Assembly: GCF_014873955.1 (NCBI RefSeq)
Contig: NZ_JADBED010000001.1
Coordinates: 186,001 to 250,000 of the forward strand
DNA from: Nesterenkonia lutea
GTDB taxonomy: Bacteria > Actinomycetota > Actinomycetes > Actinomycetales > Micrococcaceae
Direction: 5' to 3'
Length of the DNA: 64,000 bases
Positions 1 through 14,504 of the stretch are shown in pieces. The position numbers and the translations under genes were made by a program. The notes beneath the pieces were generated by a model. The model made no database searches. It was not told the origin of the DNA and was given only the letters and a program-made list of their open reading frames with translations. Positions within the stretch are counted from its first letter, which is position 1. Each line of letters starts with the position of its first letter.

Positions 1-1
1 C

Positions 2-3703
<3,702 letters not shown>

Positions 3704-3761
3704 GCGGTGACATCCCAGTTCGACGAGGTGCTGAGCTGAACAGGCACCGGGACTGACCAGC

Positions 3762-3800
3762 CGAGAGGCCCGGGGGAGCGATGCTCCTCCGGGCCTCTCG
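3762..3800 (+). terminator. rpoC terminator hairpin
   Basis: Arms of 18 nt at 3762-3779 and 3783-3800 pair fully except for one G-U, around a 3-nt loop. It lies 58 bp after the rpoC stop. There is no long T-run, as is common for terminators in high-GC actinobacteria. Confidence 0.75.
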
Positions 3801-4028
3801 CGTCGGTGCCGAGACCGGCACTCGCGCTCTGGTCGGTCTCCTGGTATTGTTAACCTGATTGTTTCTGATGTGGCAGAGGGACTCGGTCCGGGTTGCGGGG
3901 AAGTTGCGCAGCGAATGCCACATTTTTGCACGCCTAGGGACCAGAGCCCGCGGACAGTGTGCCGACTATCGACCGCGGGCAGAGTCTGAACCCTCTGTTT
4001 CCCTCACTACACGTATGGAGAACGCATA
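3801..4028 (+). other. Region upstream of rpsL (promoter and leader of the str operon)
   Basis: This is the remainder of the 325-bp gap between rpoC and rpsL. It has no convincing coding sequence. It should carry the promoter of rpsL-rpsG-fusA, because the rpoC terminator precedes it. I see only weak elements, such as TATTGT at 3845-3850 as a possible -10 box, with no good -35 partner. Confidence 0.35.
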
Positions 4029-4403
4029 GTGCCTACTATTCAGCAGCTTGTGCGCAAGGGGCGTCATCCCAAGCGCACCAAGAACAACACCCCTGCACTG
4101 CAGGGAAGCCCGATGCGTCGCGGCGTATGCACCCGTGTGTACACCACGACCCCGAAGAAGCCGAACTCCGCGCTCCGCAAGGTGGCCCGTGTTCGTCTGG
4201 GCGGCGGCGTCGAAGTCACCGCCTACATCCCCGGCGAGGGACACAACCTGCAGGAGCACTCGATCGTGCTCGTCCGCGGCGGCCGTGTGAAGGACCTTCC
4301 CGGTGTCCGCTACAAGATCGTCCGCGGCGCCCTCGACACCCAGGGTGTCAAGGGACGCGGTCAGGCTCGCTCCCGCTACGGCGCGAAGAAGGAGAAGAAG
4401 TAA
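4029..4403 (+). CDS. rpsL: 30S ribosomal protein S12
   Basis: S12 sits at the decoding centre of the 30S subunit and helps control translational accuracy. The 124-residue product has the family's usual length and begins [12 protein letters not shown] from a GTG start. The conserved [12 protein letters not shown] stretch and the [14 protein letters not shown] loop are intact. Lysines fall at positions 43 and 88, the two classical streptomycin-resistance sites, so both carry the wild-type, drug-sensitive residue. The stop TAA shares one base with the rpsG ATG, which implies translational coupling. It is the first gene of the str operon rpsL-rpsG-fusA. Confidence 0.98.
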   Translation: MPTIQQLVRKGRHPKRTKNNTPALQGSPMRRGVCTRVYTTTPKKPNSALRKVARVRLGGGVEVTAYIPGEGHNLQEHSIVLVRGGRVKDLPGVRYKIVRGALDTQGVKGRGQARSRYGAKKEKK

Positions 4404-4873
4404 TGCCTCGTAAGGGACCCGCACCTAAGCGCCCTCTCGTCCAGGATCCGGTCCACGGATCCCCGCTGGTCACTCAGCTGATCAACAAGGTCCTGGTCGA
4501 CGGCAAGAAGTCCACCGCAGAGCGCATCGTCTACGGCGCCCTCGACGGTGTCGCCAAGAAGTCCAGTGAAGATCCTGTGACGATCCTGAAGAAGGCCATG
4601 GACAATGTCCGGCCCGCCCTGGAGGTCCGCTCCCGCCGCGTCGGCGGCGCCACCTACCAGGTGCCCGTGGAGGTCAAGCCCGGTCGCTCGACCGCGCTCG
4701 CCCTGCGCTGGCTGGTCGGCTACTCCAAGGATCGCCGCGAGAAGAGCATGACGGACCGCCTGATGAACGAGATCCTCGACGCCTCCAACGGCCTCGGTGC
4801 CGCAGTGAAGCGCCGCGAGGACACTCACAAGATGGCAGAGTCCAACAAGGCCTTCGCCCACTACCGCTGGTAA
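4403..4873 (+). CDS. rpsG: 30S ribosomal protein S7
   Basis: S7 is a primary 16S rRNA-binding protein that nucleates assembly of the 30S head and touches the E-site tRNA. The product is 156 residues, the normal bacterial length, beginning [20 protein letters not shown]. The frame stays open back to 3959, but the ATG at 4403 overlaps the rpsL stop and matches the family N-terminus, so the longer reading is not used. The conserved [14 protein letters not shown] segment and the C-terminal NKAFAHYRW are present. fusA follows after 18 bp. Confidence 0.98.
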   Translation: MPRKGPAPKRPLVQDPVHGSPLVTQLINKVLVDGKKSTAERIVYGALDGVAKKSSEDPVTILKKAMDNVRPALEVRSRRVGGATYQVPVEVKPGRSTALALRWLVGYSKDRREKSMTDRLMNEILDASNGLGAAVKRREDTHKMAESNKAFAHYRW

Positions 4874-4891
4874 TAGAAAAGGGGAATCACC

Positions 4892-7006
4892 GTGGCACAA
4901 GACGTGCTCACTGACCTCAAGAAGGTCCGCAACATCGGCATCATGGCTCACATCGATGCCGGTAAGACCACCGCAACTGAACGCATCCTGTTCTACACCG
5001 GCATGAACCACAAGATCGGTGAAACTCACGACGGTGCGTCCACGACGGACTGGATGGAGCAGGAGAAAGAGCGCGGCATCACGATCACCTCCGCCGCGGT
5101 GACCTGCTTCTGGGGCGACAACCAGATCAACATCATCGACACCCCCGGCCACGTCGACTTCACGGTCGAGGTGGAGCGCGCCCTGCGTGTGCTCGACGGC
5201 GCCGTCGCAGTCTTCGACGGCAAGGAAGGCGTGGAGCCGCAGTCCGAGACTGTCTGGCGCCAGGCCGACAAGTACAACGTGCCGCGCATCTGCTTCGTCA
5301 ACAAGATGGACAAGCTCGGTGCCGACTTCTACTACACCGTGGACACGATCAAGTCCCGTCTCGGCGCAACACCCCTGGTGATGCAGCTGCCGATCGGTTC
5401 CGAGAGCGAGTTCGTCGGTGTCGTCGACCTGCTGCAGATGAAGGCCCTCGTGTGGCCCGGCGATGCCAAGGGTGACGTGACCATGGGCGCCGAGTACGAG
5501 ACCCGCGAGATCCCCGAGGACCTCCGGGAGAGCGCCGAGGAGTACCGCACCACGCTCATCGAGCAGGTCGCCGAAGCCGACGACGTGCTGATGAACAAGT
5601 ACCTCGAGGGCGAAGAGATCTCCAACGACGAGCTCAAGGAAGGCGTTCGCAAGCTCACCGTGGCTTCGGCCGCCTACCCGGTGTTCTGCGGCTCCGCGTT
5701 CAAGAACCGCGGCGTGCAGCCGATGCTCGACGCCGTCATCGATTACCTGCCCACTCCGGCAGACGTCGAGGCCATGGAGGGCCACAAGCCCAACCATGAA
5801 GACGTCATCCTGACTCGTCGTCCGCGCAAGGACGAGCCGTTCTCCGCTCTGGCGTTCAAGATCGCTTCCCACCCCTTCTTCGGTCAGCTCACCTTCATCC
5901 GCGTGTACTCCGGCAAGCTCTCCGCCGGCGCGCAGATCGTGAACTCCACGAAGGGCAAGAAGGAGCGCATCGGAAAGCTCTTCCAGATGCACGCGAACAA
6001 GGAGAACCCGGTCGAGGAGATCCAGGCCGGTCACATCTACGCGGTCATCGGGCTCAAGGACACCACCACCGGCGATACGCTGTGCGATCCGAATGAGCAG
6101 ATCGTGCTCGAGTCGATGACCTTCCCGGAGCCGGTGATCTCCGTGGCCATCGAGCCCAAGTCCAAGAGTGACCAGGAGAAGCTCTCCACGGCCATTCAGA
6201 AGCTTGCAGCCGAGGACCCGACCTTCACGGTCACCCAGAACGACGAGACCGGCCAGACCGAGATCGGCGGAATGGGCGAGCTTCACCTGGACATCCTGGT
6301 GGACCGCATGCGCCGTGAGTTCAACGTCGAGGCCAATGTGGGCAAGCCCCAGGTCGCGTACCGCGAGACCATCAAGAAGCGTGTGGAGAAGGTCGACTAC
6401 ACCCACAAGAAGCAGACCGGTGGTTCGGGCCAGTTCGCCAAGGTGCTCATGAACTTCGAGCCCCTGGACACCTCGGACGGCGAGATGTACGAGTTCGCCA
6501 ACCTGGTGACCGGTGGACGCATCCCCCGCGAGTACATCCCCTCGGTGGACGCAGGCATCCAGGACGCCATGGGTCTCGGCATTCTCGCCGGCTACCCGAT
6601 GGTCGGTGTCAAGGCTGAACTGGTCGACGGCGCCTACCACGATGTCGACTCCTCGGAGATGGCCTTCAAGATGGCCGGATCCCAGGTCTTCAAAGAAGGC
6701 GCACGCCGAGCAAGCCCCGTGCTGCTCGAGCCGATGATGTCCGTCGAAGTCCGCACTCCTGAGGAGTACATGGGCGAAGTCATCGGTGACCTGAACTCCC
6801 GCCGCGGCCAGATCCAGTCCATGGATGACGCAGCAGGCGTGAAGGTCATCAAGGCACTCGTGCCGCTGTCCGAGATGTTCGGCTACATCGGCGAGCTGCG
6901 CTCGCGCACGCAGGGCCGTGCGGTCTTCACCATGTCCTTCAACTCTTACGCAGAGGTTCCGAAGGCCGTGGCAGAGGAGATCATCGAGAAGAACCGCGGC
7001 GCGTGA
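4892..7006 (+). CDS. fusA: Elongation factor G
   Basis: EF-G is the GTPase that drives ribosomal translocation and, with RRF, ribosome recycling. The 704-residue protein starts with GTG after an AAAAGGGG ribosome binding site. GTPase motifs are AHIDAGKTT at residues 19-27, the DTPGHVDF switch II motif, and NKMDK for guanine recognition. The downstream domains II to V are full length (e.g. [11 protein letters not shown] in domain III, and the domain IV segment after [13 protein letters not shown]). It is the last gene of the str operon; a hairpin and a separate promoter lie between it and tuf. Confidence 0.98.
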   Translation: MAQDVLTDLKKVRNIGIMAHIDAGKTTATERILFYTGMNHKIGETHDGASTTDWMEQEKERGITITSAAVTCFWGDNQINIIDTPGHVDFTVEVERALRVLDGAVAVFDGKEGVEPQSETVWRQADKYNVPRICFVNKMDKLGADFYYTVDTIKSRLGATPLVMQLPIGSESEFVGVVDLLQMKALVWPGDAKGDVTMGAEYETREIPEDLRESAEEYRTTLIEQVAEADDVLMNKYLEGEEISNDELKEGVRKLTVASAAYPVFCGSAFKNRGVQPMLDAVIDYLPTPADVEAMEGHKPNHEDVILTRRPRKDEPFSALAFKIASHPFFGQLTFIRVYSGKLSAGAQIVNSTKGKKERIGKLFQMHANKENPVEEIQAGHIYAVIGLKDTTTGDTLCDPNEQIVLESMTFPEPVISVAIEPKSKSDQEKLSTAIQKLAAEDPTFTVTQNDETGQTEIGGMGELHLDILVDRMRREFNVEANVGKPQVAYRETIKKRVEKVDYTHKKQTGGSGQFAKVLMNFEPLDTSDGEMYEFANLVTGGRIPREYIPSVDAGIQDAMGLGILAGYPMVGVKAELVDGAYHDVDSSEMAFKMAGSQVFKEGARRASPVLLEPMMSVEVRTPEEYMGEVIGDLNSRRGQIQSMDDAAGVKVIKALVPLSEMFGYIGELRSRTQGRAVFTMSFNSYAEVPKAVAEEIIEKNRGA

Positions 7007-7023
7007 TCCTCAACCCGGCTCCC

Positions 7024-7062
7024 CGGGCCCGCTGAACTCGTGTGAACCCGTTCAGCGGCCCG
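7024..7062 (+). terminator. Hairpin between fusA and tuf
   Basis: A GC-rich inverted repeat (arms at about 7024-7037 and 7050-7062) pairs over 13 positions with one bulged C and an 11-12 nt loop. It lies 18 bp after fusA and before the tuf promoter, so it may end or attenuate the str transcript. Confidence 0.5.
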
Positions 7063-7159
7063 GAGGACCGGGTCGGGCCCACCGCCCGGCGCACTGCTTC
7101 GAGGAGACGAGGTCCCCGCATGACCTCCATCACTCTCCACGCACCACCATTCGGATAAT

Positions 7160-7188
7160 TTCACCAAATACCTAGGGATTAGTAGACT
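7160..7188 (+). promoter_or_regulatory. Candidate tuf promoter
   Basis: TTCACC (7160-7165) and TAGACT (7183-7188) are 17 bp apart, a good sigma-A-like pair. It would give a leader of about 70 nt before tuf. A perfect TTGACA at 7208-7213 lies downstream but has no good -10 partner. Confidence 0.5.
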
Positions 7189-7264
7189 TGCATGAGTTTC
7201 AGCCTCGTTGACAGTGCGGCTGGAGTAAGTCTTCTTACCTGAACAAGTTCTTTAGGAGGAACCT

Positions 7265-8455
7265 GTGGCCAAGGCAAAGTTCGAGCGTAACAAGCCGCAC
7301 CTTAACATCGGCACCATCGGTCACGTCGACCATGGCAAGACCACCCTGACCGCCGCGATCTCGAAGGTCCTGTCGGAGAAGTACCCGGACCTGAACCAGG
7401 GCCGCGACTTCGCCTCGATCGACAACGCTCCTGAGGAGCGCGAGCGCGGCATCACGATCAACGTCTCCCACGTGGAGTACCAGACCGAGGCGCGCCACTA
7501 TGCACACGTGGACGCCCCCGGTCACGCTGACTACGTGAAGAACATGATCACCGGCGCTGCTCAGATGGACGGTGCGATCCTGGTCGTCGCCGCCACTGAC
7601 GGTCCGATGGCTCAGACCCGCGAGCACGTGCTGCTCGCACGCCAGGTGGGCGTCCCCGCCCTGCTGGTGGCGCTGAACAAGTCTGACATGGTCGAGGACG
7701 AAGAGCTTCTCGACCTCGTCGAGATGGAGGTGCGCGAGCTCCTCGATTCACAGGGATACGACGGTGACAACGCACCGGTCGTCCGCACCTCAGGCCTGAA
7801 GGCTCTCGAGGGCGACGCCGAGTGGGTCAAGACCGTCGAGGACCTCATGGAGGCAGTCGACACGTTCATCCCCGAGCCGGAGCGCGACAAGGACAAGCCG
7901 TTCCTGATGCCGATCGAGGACGTCTTCACCATCACCGGTCGCGGCACCGTGGTGACCGGCCGCGCCGAGCGCGGCACGCTGAAGATCAACTCCGAGATCG
8001 AGATCCTCGGGATCCGTCCCAAGCAGAAGACCACCGTGACCGGCATCGAGATGTTCCACAAGCAGCTCGATGAGGCTTGGGCCGGCGAGAACTGTGGACT
8101 GCTGCTCCGCGGTCTGAAGCGCGATGACGTCGAGCGCGGCCAGGTCGTGGCTGCCCCCGGCTCCATCACGCCGCACACGCAGTTCGAGGCCAACGTCTAC
8201 ATCCTCTCCAAGGATGAGGGCGGACGCCACAACCCCTTCTACACCAACTACCGTCCGCAGTTCTACTTCCGGACCACCGACGTCACCGGCGTCATCTCGC
8301 TGCCCGAGGGCACTGAGATGGTCATGCCCGGTGACAACACCGAGATGACCGTCGAGCTCATCCAGGAGATCGCGATGGAAGAGGGCCTCGGCTTCGCCAT
8401 CCGCGAGGGTGGACGCACGGTCGGCTCAGGTCGAGTCACCAAGATCCTCAAGTAA
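7265..8455 (+). CDS. tuf: Elongation factor Tu
   Basis: EF-Tu is the GTPase that delivers aminoacyl-tRNA to the ribosomal A site. The 396-residue protein has the normal length and starts with GTG behind a strong AGGAGGA site. GTPase motifs are GHVDHGKTT at residues 19-27, DAPGHADY (switch II) and NKSDM. Domains II and III are complete, ending [14 protein letters not shown]. Separate promoter and terminator signals flank it, so it is likely transcribed at least partly on its own, in keeping with the very high demand for this protein. Confidence 0.98.
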   Translation: MAKAKFERNKPHLNIGTIGHVDHGKTTLTAAISKVLSEKYPDLNQGRDFASIDNAPEERERGITINVSHVEYQTEARHYAHVDAPGHADYVKNMITGAAQMDGAILVVAATDGPMAQTREHVLLARQVGVPALLVALNKSDMVEDEELLDLVEMEVRELLDSQGYDGDNAPVVRTSGLKALEGDAEWVKTVEDLMEAVDTFIPEPERDKDKPFLMPIEDVFTITGRGTVVTGRAERGTLKINSEIEILGIRPKQKTTVTGIEMFHKQLDEAWAGENCGLLLRGLKRDDVERGQVVAAPGSITPHTQFEANVYILSKDEGGRHNPFYTNYRPQFYFRTTDVTGVISLPEGTEMVMPGDNTEMTVELIQEIAMEEGLGFAIREGGRTVGSGRVTKILK

Positions 8456-8530
8456 GACCGAGGTCTTGAGTCGGGGGCAGCGCTCCCGACGACGTTGAGC
8501 ACGGATCGGAATCCTCGATTCTGCGAACAG

Positions 8531-8568
8531 CAGGAATCCCCGGTGACCATGGTCACCGGGGATTCCTG
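8531..8568 (+). terminator. tuf terminator (perfect 38-bp palindrome)
   Basis: A perfect palindrome centred on CCATGG with 19-nt arms and no unpaired spacer, followed by a short T-rich stretch (TTTGTGG). It lies 75 bp after tuf and would form a very stable stem. Confidence 0.8.
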
Positions 8569-8584
8569 TTTGTGGTGTCCCTGT

Positions 8585-8613
8585 TTGTAGTGACCGGGGA
8601 TCTGTGTGAGAAT
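8585..8613 (+). promoter_or_regulatory. Candidate S10-operon promoter
   Basis: TTGTAG (8585-8590) and GAGAAT (8608-8613) are separated by 17 bp, just after the tuf terminator. Both hexamers deviate from consensus. If used, the rpsJ leader is about 420 nt long. Confidence 0.35.
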
Positions 8614-8619
8614 GGACAG

Positions 8620-9041
8620 GTTGCTCACGGGCGTCATGCCCCTGTGTCCCTTTGTGGCCACAGCGCTGAGCGAACAGCTGAAACTTCAACACCGGCACCT
8701 CGCGGTGTGTATCGCTGTGCGCAGAGTCTCTGCTCATCGAAGCGACACGCCCGACCGCGGGGGTCGGAGATCCGGCAGGACGAGGAACCCGTCGGGGTCT
8801 GTGGTGACACAGCACCCGAACACGGACGGATTCGAACTGCCCGGAACGTGCACCTGATAAGCGACGAGCGGCCCGGTCATCCGAGTCTCTCCGCCCGGGT
8901 GCGCAGCCCATAACTGCAGAAGGTCAGATCCGCCACCTCCCTCGGGGAGTGCGCGTTGCCTTTCTGGGAGCCGACTGGCTCCGTGAAGTCGTGGGCTGCG
9001 ACGAGAGACGAATGTCAGAACACCAGAAAGAGGCTCAACGC
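8620..9041 (+). other. Long non-coding leader before rpsJ
   Basis: The 586-bp gap between tuf and rpsJ contains the tuf terminator, a candidate promoter, and about 420 bp with no convincing gene. Short open frames here have no family resemblance or ribosome binding site. The stretch is the likely 5' leader of the S10 operon and could hold an autoregulatory structure. I could not identify one by eye. Confidence 0.4.
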
Positions 9042-9350
9042 ATGGCGGGACAAAAAATCCGCATCCGGCTGAAGTCGTATGACCACGAAGTCATCGACAC
9101 CTCGGCCCGGAAGATCGTCGACACGGTCACACGTGCTGGTGCAACGGTAGTCGGCCCCGTGCCGCTGCCCACCGAGAAGAACGTGTACGCCGTGATTCGC
9201 TCTCCCCACAAATACAAGGACTCTCGCGAGCACTTCGAGATGCGCACTCATAAGCGCCTCATCGACATCGTGGACCCGACGCCCAAGGCCGTCGACTCCC
9301 TGATGCGACTCGACCTGCCTGCAGACGTCAACATCGAGATCAAGCTTTAG
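9042..9350 (+). CDS. rpsJ: 30S ribosomal protein S10
   Basis: S10 belongs to the 30S head and, as NusE, also to transcription antitermination complexes. The ATG at 9042 ([19 protein letters not shown]) gives 102 residues, the family norm. An upstream in-frame start at 8949 would add 31 unrelated residues and is rejected. An AGAAAGAGG ribosome binding site lies upstream. The hairpin-loop segment around [19 protein letters not shown] is intact. It heads the S10 block rpsJ-rplC-rplD-rplW-rplB-rpsS-rplV-rpsC-rplP-rpmC-rpsQ. Confidence 0.97.
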   Translation: MAGQKIRIRLKSYDHEVIDTSARKIVDTVTRAGATVVGPVPLPTEKNVYAVIRSPHKYKDSREHFEMRTHKRLIDIVDPTPKAVDSLMRLDLPADVNIEIKL

Positions 9351-9373
9351 AGCAGGGAGGTGCTGAGAGAACT

Positions 9374-10036
9374 ATGACCAATATTTCCCGCGTTGAACTG
9401 AACGTCAAGGGACTGCTGGGCACGAAGCTCGGCATGACCCAGGTCTGGGACGAGAACAACGTTCTCATCCCAGTCACTGTTGTCCAGGCCGACTCCAATG
9501 TCGTGACCCAGATCCGCACGGCGGACAGCGACGGTTACAACTCCGTCCAGATCGGCTTCGGCCGCATCGATCCCCGCAAGGTGACCAAGCCGCTGGCCGG
9601 CCACTTCGAGAAGGCCGGTGTGACCCCGCGTCGCCACGTCGTCGAGATTCGCACCTCTGACTCCAGCTCCTATGAGCTGGGGCAGGACCTGGGCGTCGAC
9701 GCCTTCGAGATCGGCCAGAAGGTCGATGTCGTGGGCAAGACCAAGGGCAAGGGCTTCGCCGGTGTCATGAAGCGCCACGGCTTCGCCGGTGTCGGCGCGT
9801 CGCATGGTTCGCACAAGAACCACCGCAAGCCGGGCTCCATCGGTGGCGCATCCACTCCGGGCCGCGTCTTCAAGGGTCTGCGCATGGCTGGTCGTATGGG
9901 CGGGGTCCGACAGACCACGCACAACCTCACCATCCACGCTGTGGACGCCGAGAAGAACCTGCTGCTCATCAAGGGCGCCCTTCCGGGTGCTCGTGGCCAG
10001 GTCGTCCTGGTCCGCACCGCAGTGAAGGGAGCATGA
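9374..10036 (+). CDS. rplC: 50S ribosomal protein L3
   Basis: L3 is an early-assembling 23S rRNA-binding protein whose extension reaches the peptidyl-transferase centre. The 220 residues carry the conserved [15 protein letters not shown] start region, the [14 protein letters not shown] motif and the GRMGG segment of the central extension. Compared with shorter homologues it has about ten extra N-terminal residues ([12 protein letters not shown]). A GGGAGG site precedes the ATG. The rplD start overlaps or closely follows the stop. Confidence 0.97.
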   Translation: MTNISRVELNVKGLLGTKLGMTQVWDENNVLIPVTVVQADSNVVTQIRTADSDGYNSVQIGFGRIDPRKVTKPLAGHFEKAGVTPRRHVVEIRTSDSSSYELGQDLGVDAFEIGQKVDVVGKTKGKGFAGVMKRHGFAGVGASHGSHKNHRKPGSIGGASTPGRVFKGLRMAGRMGGVRQTTHNLTIHAVDAEKNLLLIKGALPGARGQVVLVRTAVKGA

Positions 10037-10041
10037 TCCAC

Positions 10042-10656
10042 ATGGCCAACAAGGTTTCTGTCGACTTCCCCGCAGAGGTATTCGACGCCAAGACCAATGT
10101 CGCGCTGATCCACCAGGTGGTCGTCGCCCAGCGGGCCGCGGCTCGTCAGGGCACCCACAAGACCAAGACTCGTTCCGAGGTCTCAGGCACCGGCGCGAAG
10201 CCGTTCCGCCAGAAGGGCACCGGTCGTGCCCGTCAGGGTTCGCTGCGCGGACCGCACATGGTCGGCGGTGGCGTCGTCCACGGCCCGACCCCGCGTGATT
10301 ACGCTCAGCGCACCCCCAAGAAGATGAAGGCCGCCGCACTGCGCGGAGCCCTCTCCGATCGGGCACGCAATGACCGGATCCACGTGGTGGACTCCCTGGT
10401 CGCCGATCAGGCCTCGACCAAGGCGGCCAAGGCTGCACTGGCGAGCCTGGGCGGAGCGAACCGCAACTGGCTCGTCGTGATCGACCGCAGCGATGACATC
10501 GCCGCACTGTCGACTCGCAACCTGCCCCACGTCCACACCCTGTATGCCGATCAGCTGAACACCTACGATGTCATCGTCTCTGACGACATCGTGTTCACGC
10601 AGGCCGGCTATGACGCCTTCCTGGCACAGGGCACTGCGAAGGAGGAGACCAAGTGA
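10042..10656 (+). CDS. rplD: 50S ribosomal protein L4
   Basis: L4 binds 23S rRNA domain I and its loop lines the peptide exit tunnel. In E. coli it also represses the S10 operon. The ATG at 10042 ([15 protein letters not shown]) gives 204 residues. A second ATG at 10033 overlaps the rplC stop, but the AAGGGAG site is too close to it and better placed for 10042. The exit-tunnel loop appears as [20 protein letters not shown]. The last four bases overlap the rplW GTG start. Confidence 0.96.
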   Translation: MANKVSVDFPAEVFDAKTNVALIHQVVVAQRAAARQGTHKTKTRSEVSGTGAKPFRQKGTGRARQGSLRGPHMVGGGVVHGPTPRDYAQRTPKKMKAAALRGALSDRARNDRIHVVDSLVADQASTKAAKAALASLGGANRNWLVVIDRSDDIAALSTRNLPHVHTLYADQLNTYDVIVSDDIVFTQAGYDAFLAQGTAKEETK

Positions 10657-10961
10657 GCGTCCTGACAAGCAAGGACCCGCGCGACGTCATCATCGCACCC
10701 GTCGTGTCGGAGAAGTCCTACGGGCTGATCGACGAGGGCAAGTTCACCTTCCTGGTGGACCCCCGGGCCACGAAGTCCGAGATCAAATACGCCGTGGAGA
10801 AGATCTTCTCCGTGCGGGTGAACTCGGTCAACACCATCAATCGGGCAGGCAAGCGCAAGCGCACCAAGTTCGGATGGGGCTCGCGCACCGGCACCAAGCG
10901 CGCCATCATCACCCTCAAAGAGGGCTACAACATTGACATCTTCGGAGGATCCGCAGCCTGA
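10653..10961 (+). CDS. rplW: 50S ribosomal protein L23
   Basis: L23 sits at the peptide exit and is a docking site for trigger factor and SRP. The 102-residue product starts with GTG in a 4-base overlap with rplD (GTGA), so translation is probably coupled. The family signature [18 protein letters not shown] and the basic [21 protein letters not shown] loop are visible. rplB follows after 37 bp. Confidence 0.96.
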   Translation: MSVLTSKDPRDVIIAPVVSEKSYGLIDEGKFTFLVDPRATKSEIKYAVEKIFSVRVNSVNTINRAGKRKRTKFGWGSRTGTKRAIITLKEGYNIDIFGGSAA

Positions 10962-10998
10962 TCGGCTGATCGGAACCACTTGATCGAGGAAGAAGAAT

Positions 10999-11835
<837 letters not shown>

Positions 11836-11847
11836 GAGCCTGGAGAC

Positions 11848-12129
11848 ATGCCACGCAGCTTGAAGAAGGGCCCCTTCGTTGATCAGCACCTGTACCTCAA
11901 GGTCGTCGCTGAGAACGAAAAGGGCACCAAGAATGTCATCAAGACATGGTCCCGCCGTTCCATGATCATCCCCGACATGCTCGGCCACACCGTGGCCGTG
12001 CATGACGGACGCAAGCACATCCCCGTGTTCATCACTGAGTCGATGGTCGGGCACAAGCTCGGCGAGTTCGCTCCGACGCGTACATTCCGCGGCCATGTGA
12101 AGGACGACAAGAAGGGCAAGCGCCGCTGA
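11848..12129 (+). CDS. rpsS: 30S ribosomal protein S19
   Basis: S19 forms a complex with S13 in the 30S head. The 93-residue protein begins [15 protein letters not shown] and includes the conserved [27 protein letters not shown] region. Length is normal for the family. It has a GGAGCC-type ribosome binding site and lies 12 bp after rplB; rplV follows after 67 bp. Confidence 0.98.
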   Translation: MPRSLKKGPFVDQHLYLKVVAENEKGTKNVIKTWSRRSMIIPDMLGHTVAVHDGRKHIPVFITESMVGHKLGEFAPTRTFRGHVKDDKKGKRR

Positions 12130-12196
12130 TCGCTTCCTCAACTGAGGAGCGAGAGCGAGCTTGAACTTCGTGTCACAAGACGAGAGAAGGAAAGCA

Positions 12197-12562
12197 ATGG
12201 AAGCCAAGGCAATTGCGCGCTACCTGCGTGTGACGCCTATGAAGGCCCGGCGCGTCGTCGACCTTGTCCGCGGCAAGCAGGCCAACGAAGCACTGGCCAT
12301 TCTGAAGTTCGCCCCCCAGGGCGCTACAGAGCCGGTGTACAAGGTGGTCGCCTCTGCTCTGGCGAATGCTCGCCAGCACGCAGACAAGGAAGGAGTCGCC
12401 TTCAACGAAGACGCCTTCTTCATCACCGAGGCACGCGTCGACGAAGGTCCGACCATGAAGCGGTTCCGCCCCCGTGCGCAGGGCCGGGCGTTCCGCATCA
12501 ACAAGCGCACCAGCCACGTCACCATCGTGGTCGGCGCCGAAGAGAAAGGTGGGGATCAGTAG
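12197..12562 (+). CDS. rplV: 50S ribosomal protein L22
   Basis: L22 contacts all six 23S rRNA domains, and its beta-hairpin lines the exit tunnel beside L4. The ATG at 12197 ([19 protein letters not shown]) gives 121 residues and has an AGAAGGAAA site. The frame is open 36 bases further upstream (12161), but those residues do not resemble the family. The exit-tunnel hairpin corresponds to [19 protein letters not shown]. The stop codon shares one base with the rpsC GTG. Confidence 0.96.
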   Translation: MEAKAIARYLRVTPMKARRVVDLVRGKQANEALAILKFAPQGATEPVYKVVASALANARQHADKEGVAFNEDAFFITEARVDEGPTMKRFRPRAQGRAFRINKRTSHVTIVVGAEEKGGDQ

Positions 12563-13395
12563 TGGGACAGAAGATCAACCCCAATGGTTTCCGTCTGGGC
12601 ATCACCACTGACCACGTTTCGCACTGGTACGCCGATTCGACCAAGGCCGGTCAGCGTTACAAGGACTTCGTGAAAGAAGACGTCCAGATTCGTGAGCTGT
12701 TGGCCAAGACCGTGGAGCGCGCAGGCATCTCGAAGGTTGAGATCGAGCGCACCCGCGATCGTGTCCGGGTGGACATCCACACAGCACGTCCCGGCATCGT
12801 CATCGGTCGCCGCGGCGCCGAGGCGGACCGCATCCGCAGCGAGCTCGAGAAGCTCACCGCCAAGCAGATCCAGCTGAACATCCTCGAGGTCAAGAGCCCC
12901 GAGACCGATGCGCAGCTCGTGGCACAGGGCGTCGCCGAGCAGCTTGCTGCCCGTGTGGCGTTCCGCCGTGCGATGAAGAAGGCCATCACCTCGGCGATGC
13001 GCTCCGGCGCAAAGGGCATCCGCATCCAGTGCGCCGGTCGTCTCGGCGGTGCAGAGATGTCCCGCTCCGAGTTCTACCGCGAAGGTCGGGTTCCGCTGCA
13101 CACGCTGCGCGCGAACATCGACTTCGGCAAGCACGAGGCCAAGACGACCTTCGGCCGCATCGGCGTGAAGGTCTGGGTCTACAAGGGCGATCTCACCGCC
13201 AAGGAACTCGCCGCGCAGCAGGCTGCACAGCCTTCCGGTCGCGGTGGAGCCCGTGGCGGTCGCGGTGGAGCCGGTGGACCCGGTGGAGCCCGTGGCGGCG
13301 AAGAGCGTCGTCGTCGCGGTCCAGGCCGCGGTCGCGAAGCCGGTGCCCAGGCACCCGCTGAAGCAGGTTCTGGCGCTGAAGGAGGGCAGAACTGA
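12562..13395 (+). CDS. rpsC: 30S ribosomal protein S3 with Gly/Arg-rich tail
   Basis: S3 lies at the mRNA entry site and has helicase-like activity. The first 210 or so residues are standard: a KH domain ([20 protein letters not shown] contains the loop) and a C-terminal domain ending [11 protein letters not shown]. The protein then continues to residue 277 in a low-complexity tail full of RGG and GGR repeats, followed by an Ala/Glu-rich end. Actinobacterial S3 proteins often have such tails, and this one is long. GTG start overlapping the rplV stop; rplP overlaps its own stop. Confidence 0.97.
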   Translation: MGQKINPNGFRLGITTDHVSHWYADSTKAGQRYKDFVKEDVQIRELLAKTVERAGISKVEIERTRDRVRVDIHTARPGIVIGRRGAEADRIRSELEKLTAKQIQLNILEVKSPETDAQLVAQGVAEQLAARVAFRRAMKKAITSAMRSGAKGIRIQCAGRLGGAEMSRSEFYREGRVPLHTLRANIDFGKHEAKTTFGRIGVKVWVYKGDLTAKELAAQQAAQPSGRGGARGGRGGAGGPGGARGGEERRRRGPGRGREAGAQAPAEAGSGAEGGQN

Positions 13396-13811
13396 TGTTG
13401 ATGCCACGTCGAGTCAAGTACCGCAAGCCTCACCGGCCGAAGCGCCGCGGGCGTGCCAAGGGAGGAACTGAACTCGCCTTCGGCGAGTACGGCATCCAGG
13501 CCCTTGATCCGGCCTACGTGACGAACCGCCAGATCGAAGCTGCGCGTATCGCCATGACCCGCCACATCAAGCGTGGCGGCAAGGTCTGGATCAACATCTA
13601 TCCCGACCAGCCGCTGACGAAGAAGCCTGCCGAGGTCCGCATGGGCTCCGGCAAGGGTTCACCGGAGTGGTGGATCGCCAACGTGAAGCCCGGACGCATC
13701 ATGTTCGAGCTGTCAGGTGTCAGTGAGGAAGTCGCCAAAGAGGCGCTCCGGCTGGCAATCCACAAGCTGCCCATGAAGGCACGCGTGATCAGCCGAGAGA
13801 GTGGTGAGTGA
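13395..13811 (+). CDS. rplP: 50S ribosomal protein L16
   Basis: L16 helps organise the A-site region of the 50S subunit. The 138 residues begin [19 protein letters not shown], matching the family start MLIPRKVK. An internal ATG two codons later is less well placed relative to the AAGGAGGG site at about 13379-13385, so 13395 is chosen. Conserved [14 protein letters not shown] and [17 protein letters not shown] segments are present. Its ATG overlaps the rpsC stop. Confidence 0.97.
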   Translation: MLMPRRVKYRKPHRPKRRGRAKGGTELAFGEYGIQALDPAYVTNRQIEAARIAMTRHIKRGGKVWINIYPDQPLTKKPAEVRMGSGKGSPEWWIANVKPGRIMFELSGVSEEVAKEALRLAIHKLPMKARVISRESGE

Positions 13812-13813
13812 CA

Positions 13814-14101
13814 ATGGCAGTCGGAACCAATGAGCTGACCGTTGAGAAGCTCGCAGAGATGGACTCCGCAGGCCTCGCAGAGGCACTGCGCTCTTCGAAG
13901 GAAGAGCTGTTCAACCTCCGCTTCCAGTCCGCCACCGGCCAGCTGGAGAACTCCAGCCGGTTGAGGGACATCAAGCGCGACATCGCCCGTATCTACACGG
14001 TGCTGCGTGAGCGCGAGCTGGGCATTCGCGAGAATGTCGATGCCGACGCAGCCTCCTCTGATTCGGCCGATGAGCAGAACGACGAGAAGGCTGAGGACTG
14101 A
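13814..14101 (+). CDS. rpmC: 50S ribosomal protein L29 with acidic tail
   Basis: L29 is a small two-helix protein near the exit tunnel that contacts trigger factor and SRP. Residues 10-75 are the family domain, with the signature [24 protein letters not shown]. The last 20 or so residues are acidic and Ser-rich. The ATG at 13814 is preferred over the GTG at 13808 because of its spacing from the GAGAGTGGTGAG purine tract; either gives almost the same protein (95 or 97 residues). rpsQ follows after 2 bp. Confidence 0.95.
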   Translation: MAVGTNELTVEKLAEMDSAGLAEALRSSKEELFNLRFQSATGQLENSSRLRDIKRDIARIYTVLRERELGIRENVDADAASSDSADEQNDEKAED

Positions 14102-14103
14102 GC

Positions 14104-14376
14104 ATGAGCGAAGCATCTGCAGAGACCCGCAATGACCGCAAGACCCTGCGCGGCGTCGTCGTCTCCGACAAGATGGCGAAGACCATCGTCGTCGAGGTCG
14201 AGGATCGTCGCAAGCACGGCCTCTACGGCAAGATCATGAAGCGGCACACCAAATTCATGGCACACGATGAGAACGAGCAGGCAGGCATCGGCGACACTGT
14301 GGTGATCGCTGAGACCCGTCCGCTGTCAGCCTCCAAGCGCTGGCGGCTGGCTGAGATCATCGAGAAGGCAGAGTGA
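14104..14376 (+). CDS. rpsQ: 30S ribosomal protein S17
   Basis: S17 is a primary 16S rRNA-binding OB-fold protein. The 90-residue product has the family core [22 protein letters not shown] and the later [21 protein letters not shown]. It begins two bases after rpmC and is the last gene of the S10 block. A 423-bp gap with a promoter separates it from rplN. Confidence 0.97.
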   Translation: MSEASAETRNDRKTLRGVVVSDKMAKTIVVEVEDRRKHGLYGKIMKRHTKFMAHDENEQAGIGDTVVIAETRPLSASKRWRLAEIIEKAE

Positions 14377-14475
14377 TCCTCTCCTCGGTCCGCGTCCAGG
14401 TCTGCTGATCTGGAGGCTGTCCGGGGGGACACGCTGCAGCGCCCGGGGCCCGACTTCCGCACGAAACGTGTGGAG

Positions 14476-14504
14476 TTGGGCCCTTGGCGCATCTCGTGTA
14501 TGAT
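14476..14504 (+). promoter_or_regulatory. Promoter of the rplN (spc) block
   Basis: TTGGGC (14476-14481) and TATGAT (14499-14504) are 17 bp apart, with TG immediately before the -10 box. This is the best-formed promoter in the first half of the window. It lies 100 bp after rpsQ and implies that the spc genes can be transcribed apart from the S10 genes. Confidence 0.6.

Noticed and set aside
7208..7213. TTGACA as the -35 box of tuf
   Set aside because: No acceptable -10 box lies 16 to 18 bp downstream (the sequence there is CTTCTT). The TTCACC/TAGACT pair upstream is better.
8828..8840. tRNA T-loop-like GTTCGAATCC on the minus strand
   Set aside because: The flanking bases do not form the 5-bp T stem or an acceptor stem, and no anticodon arm is found at the right distance.
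8572..8913. Short plus-strand open frames in the tuf-rpsJ gap
   Set aside because: No ribosome binding site, no recognisable domain, and composition typical of chance frames. The region is better read as leader.
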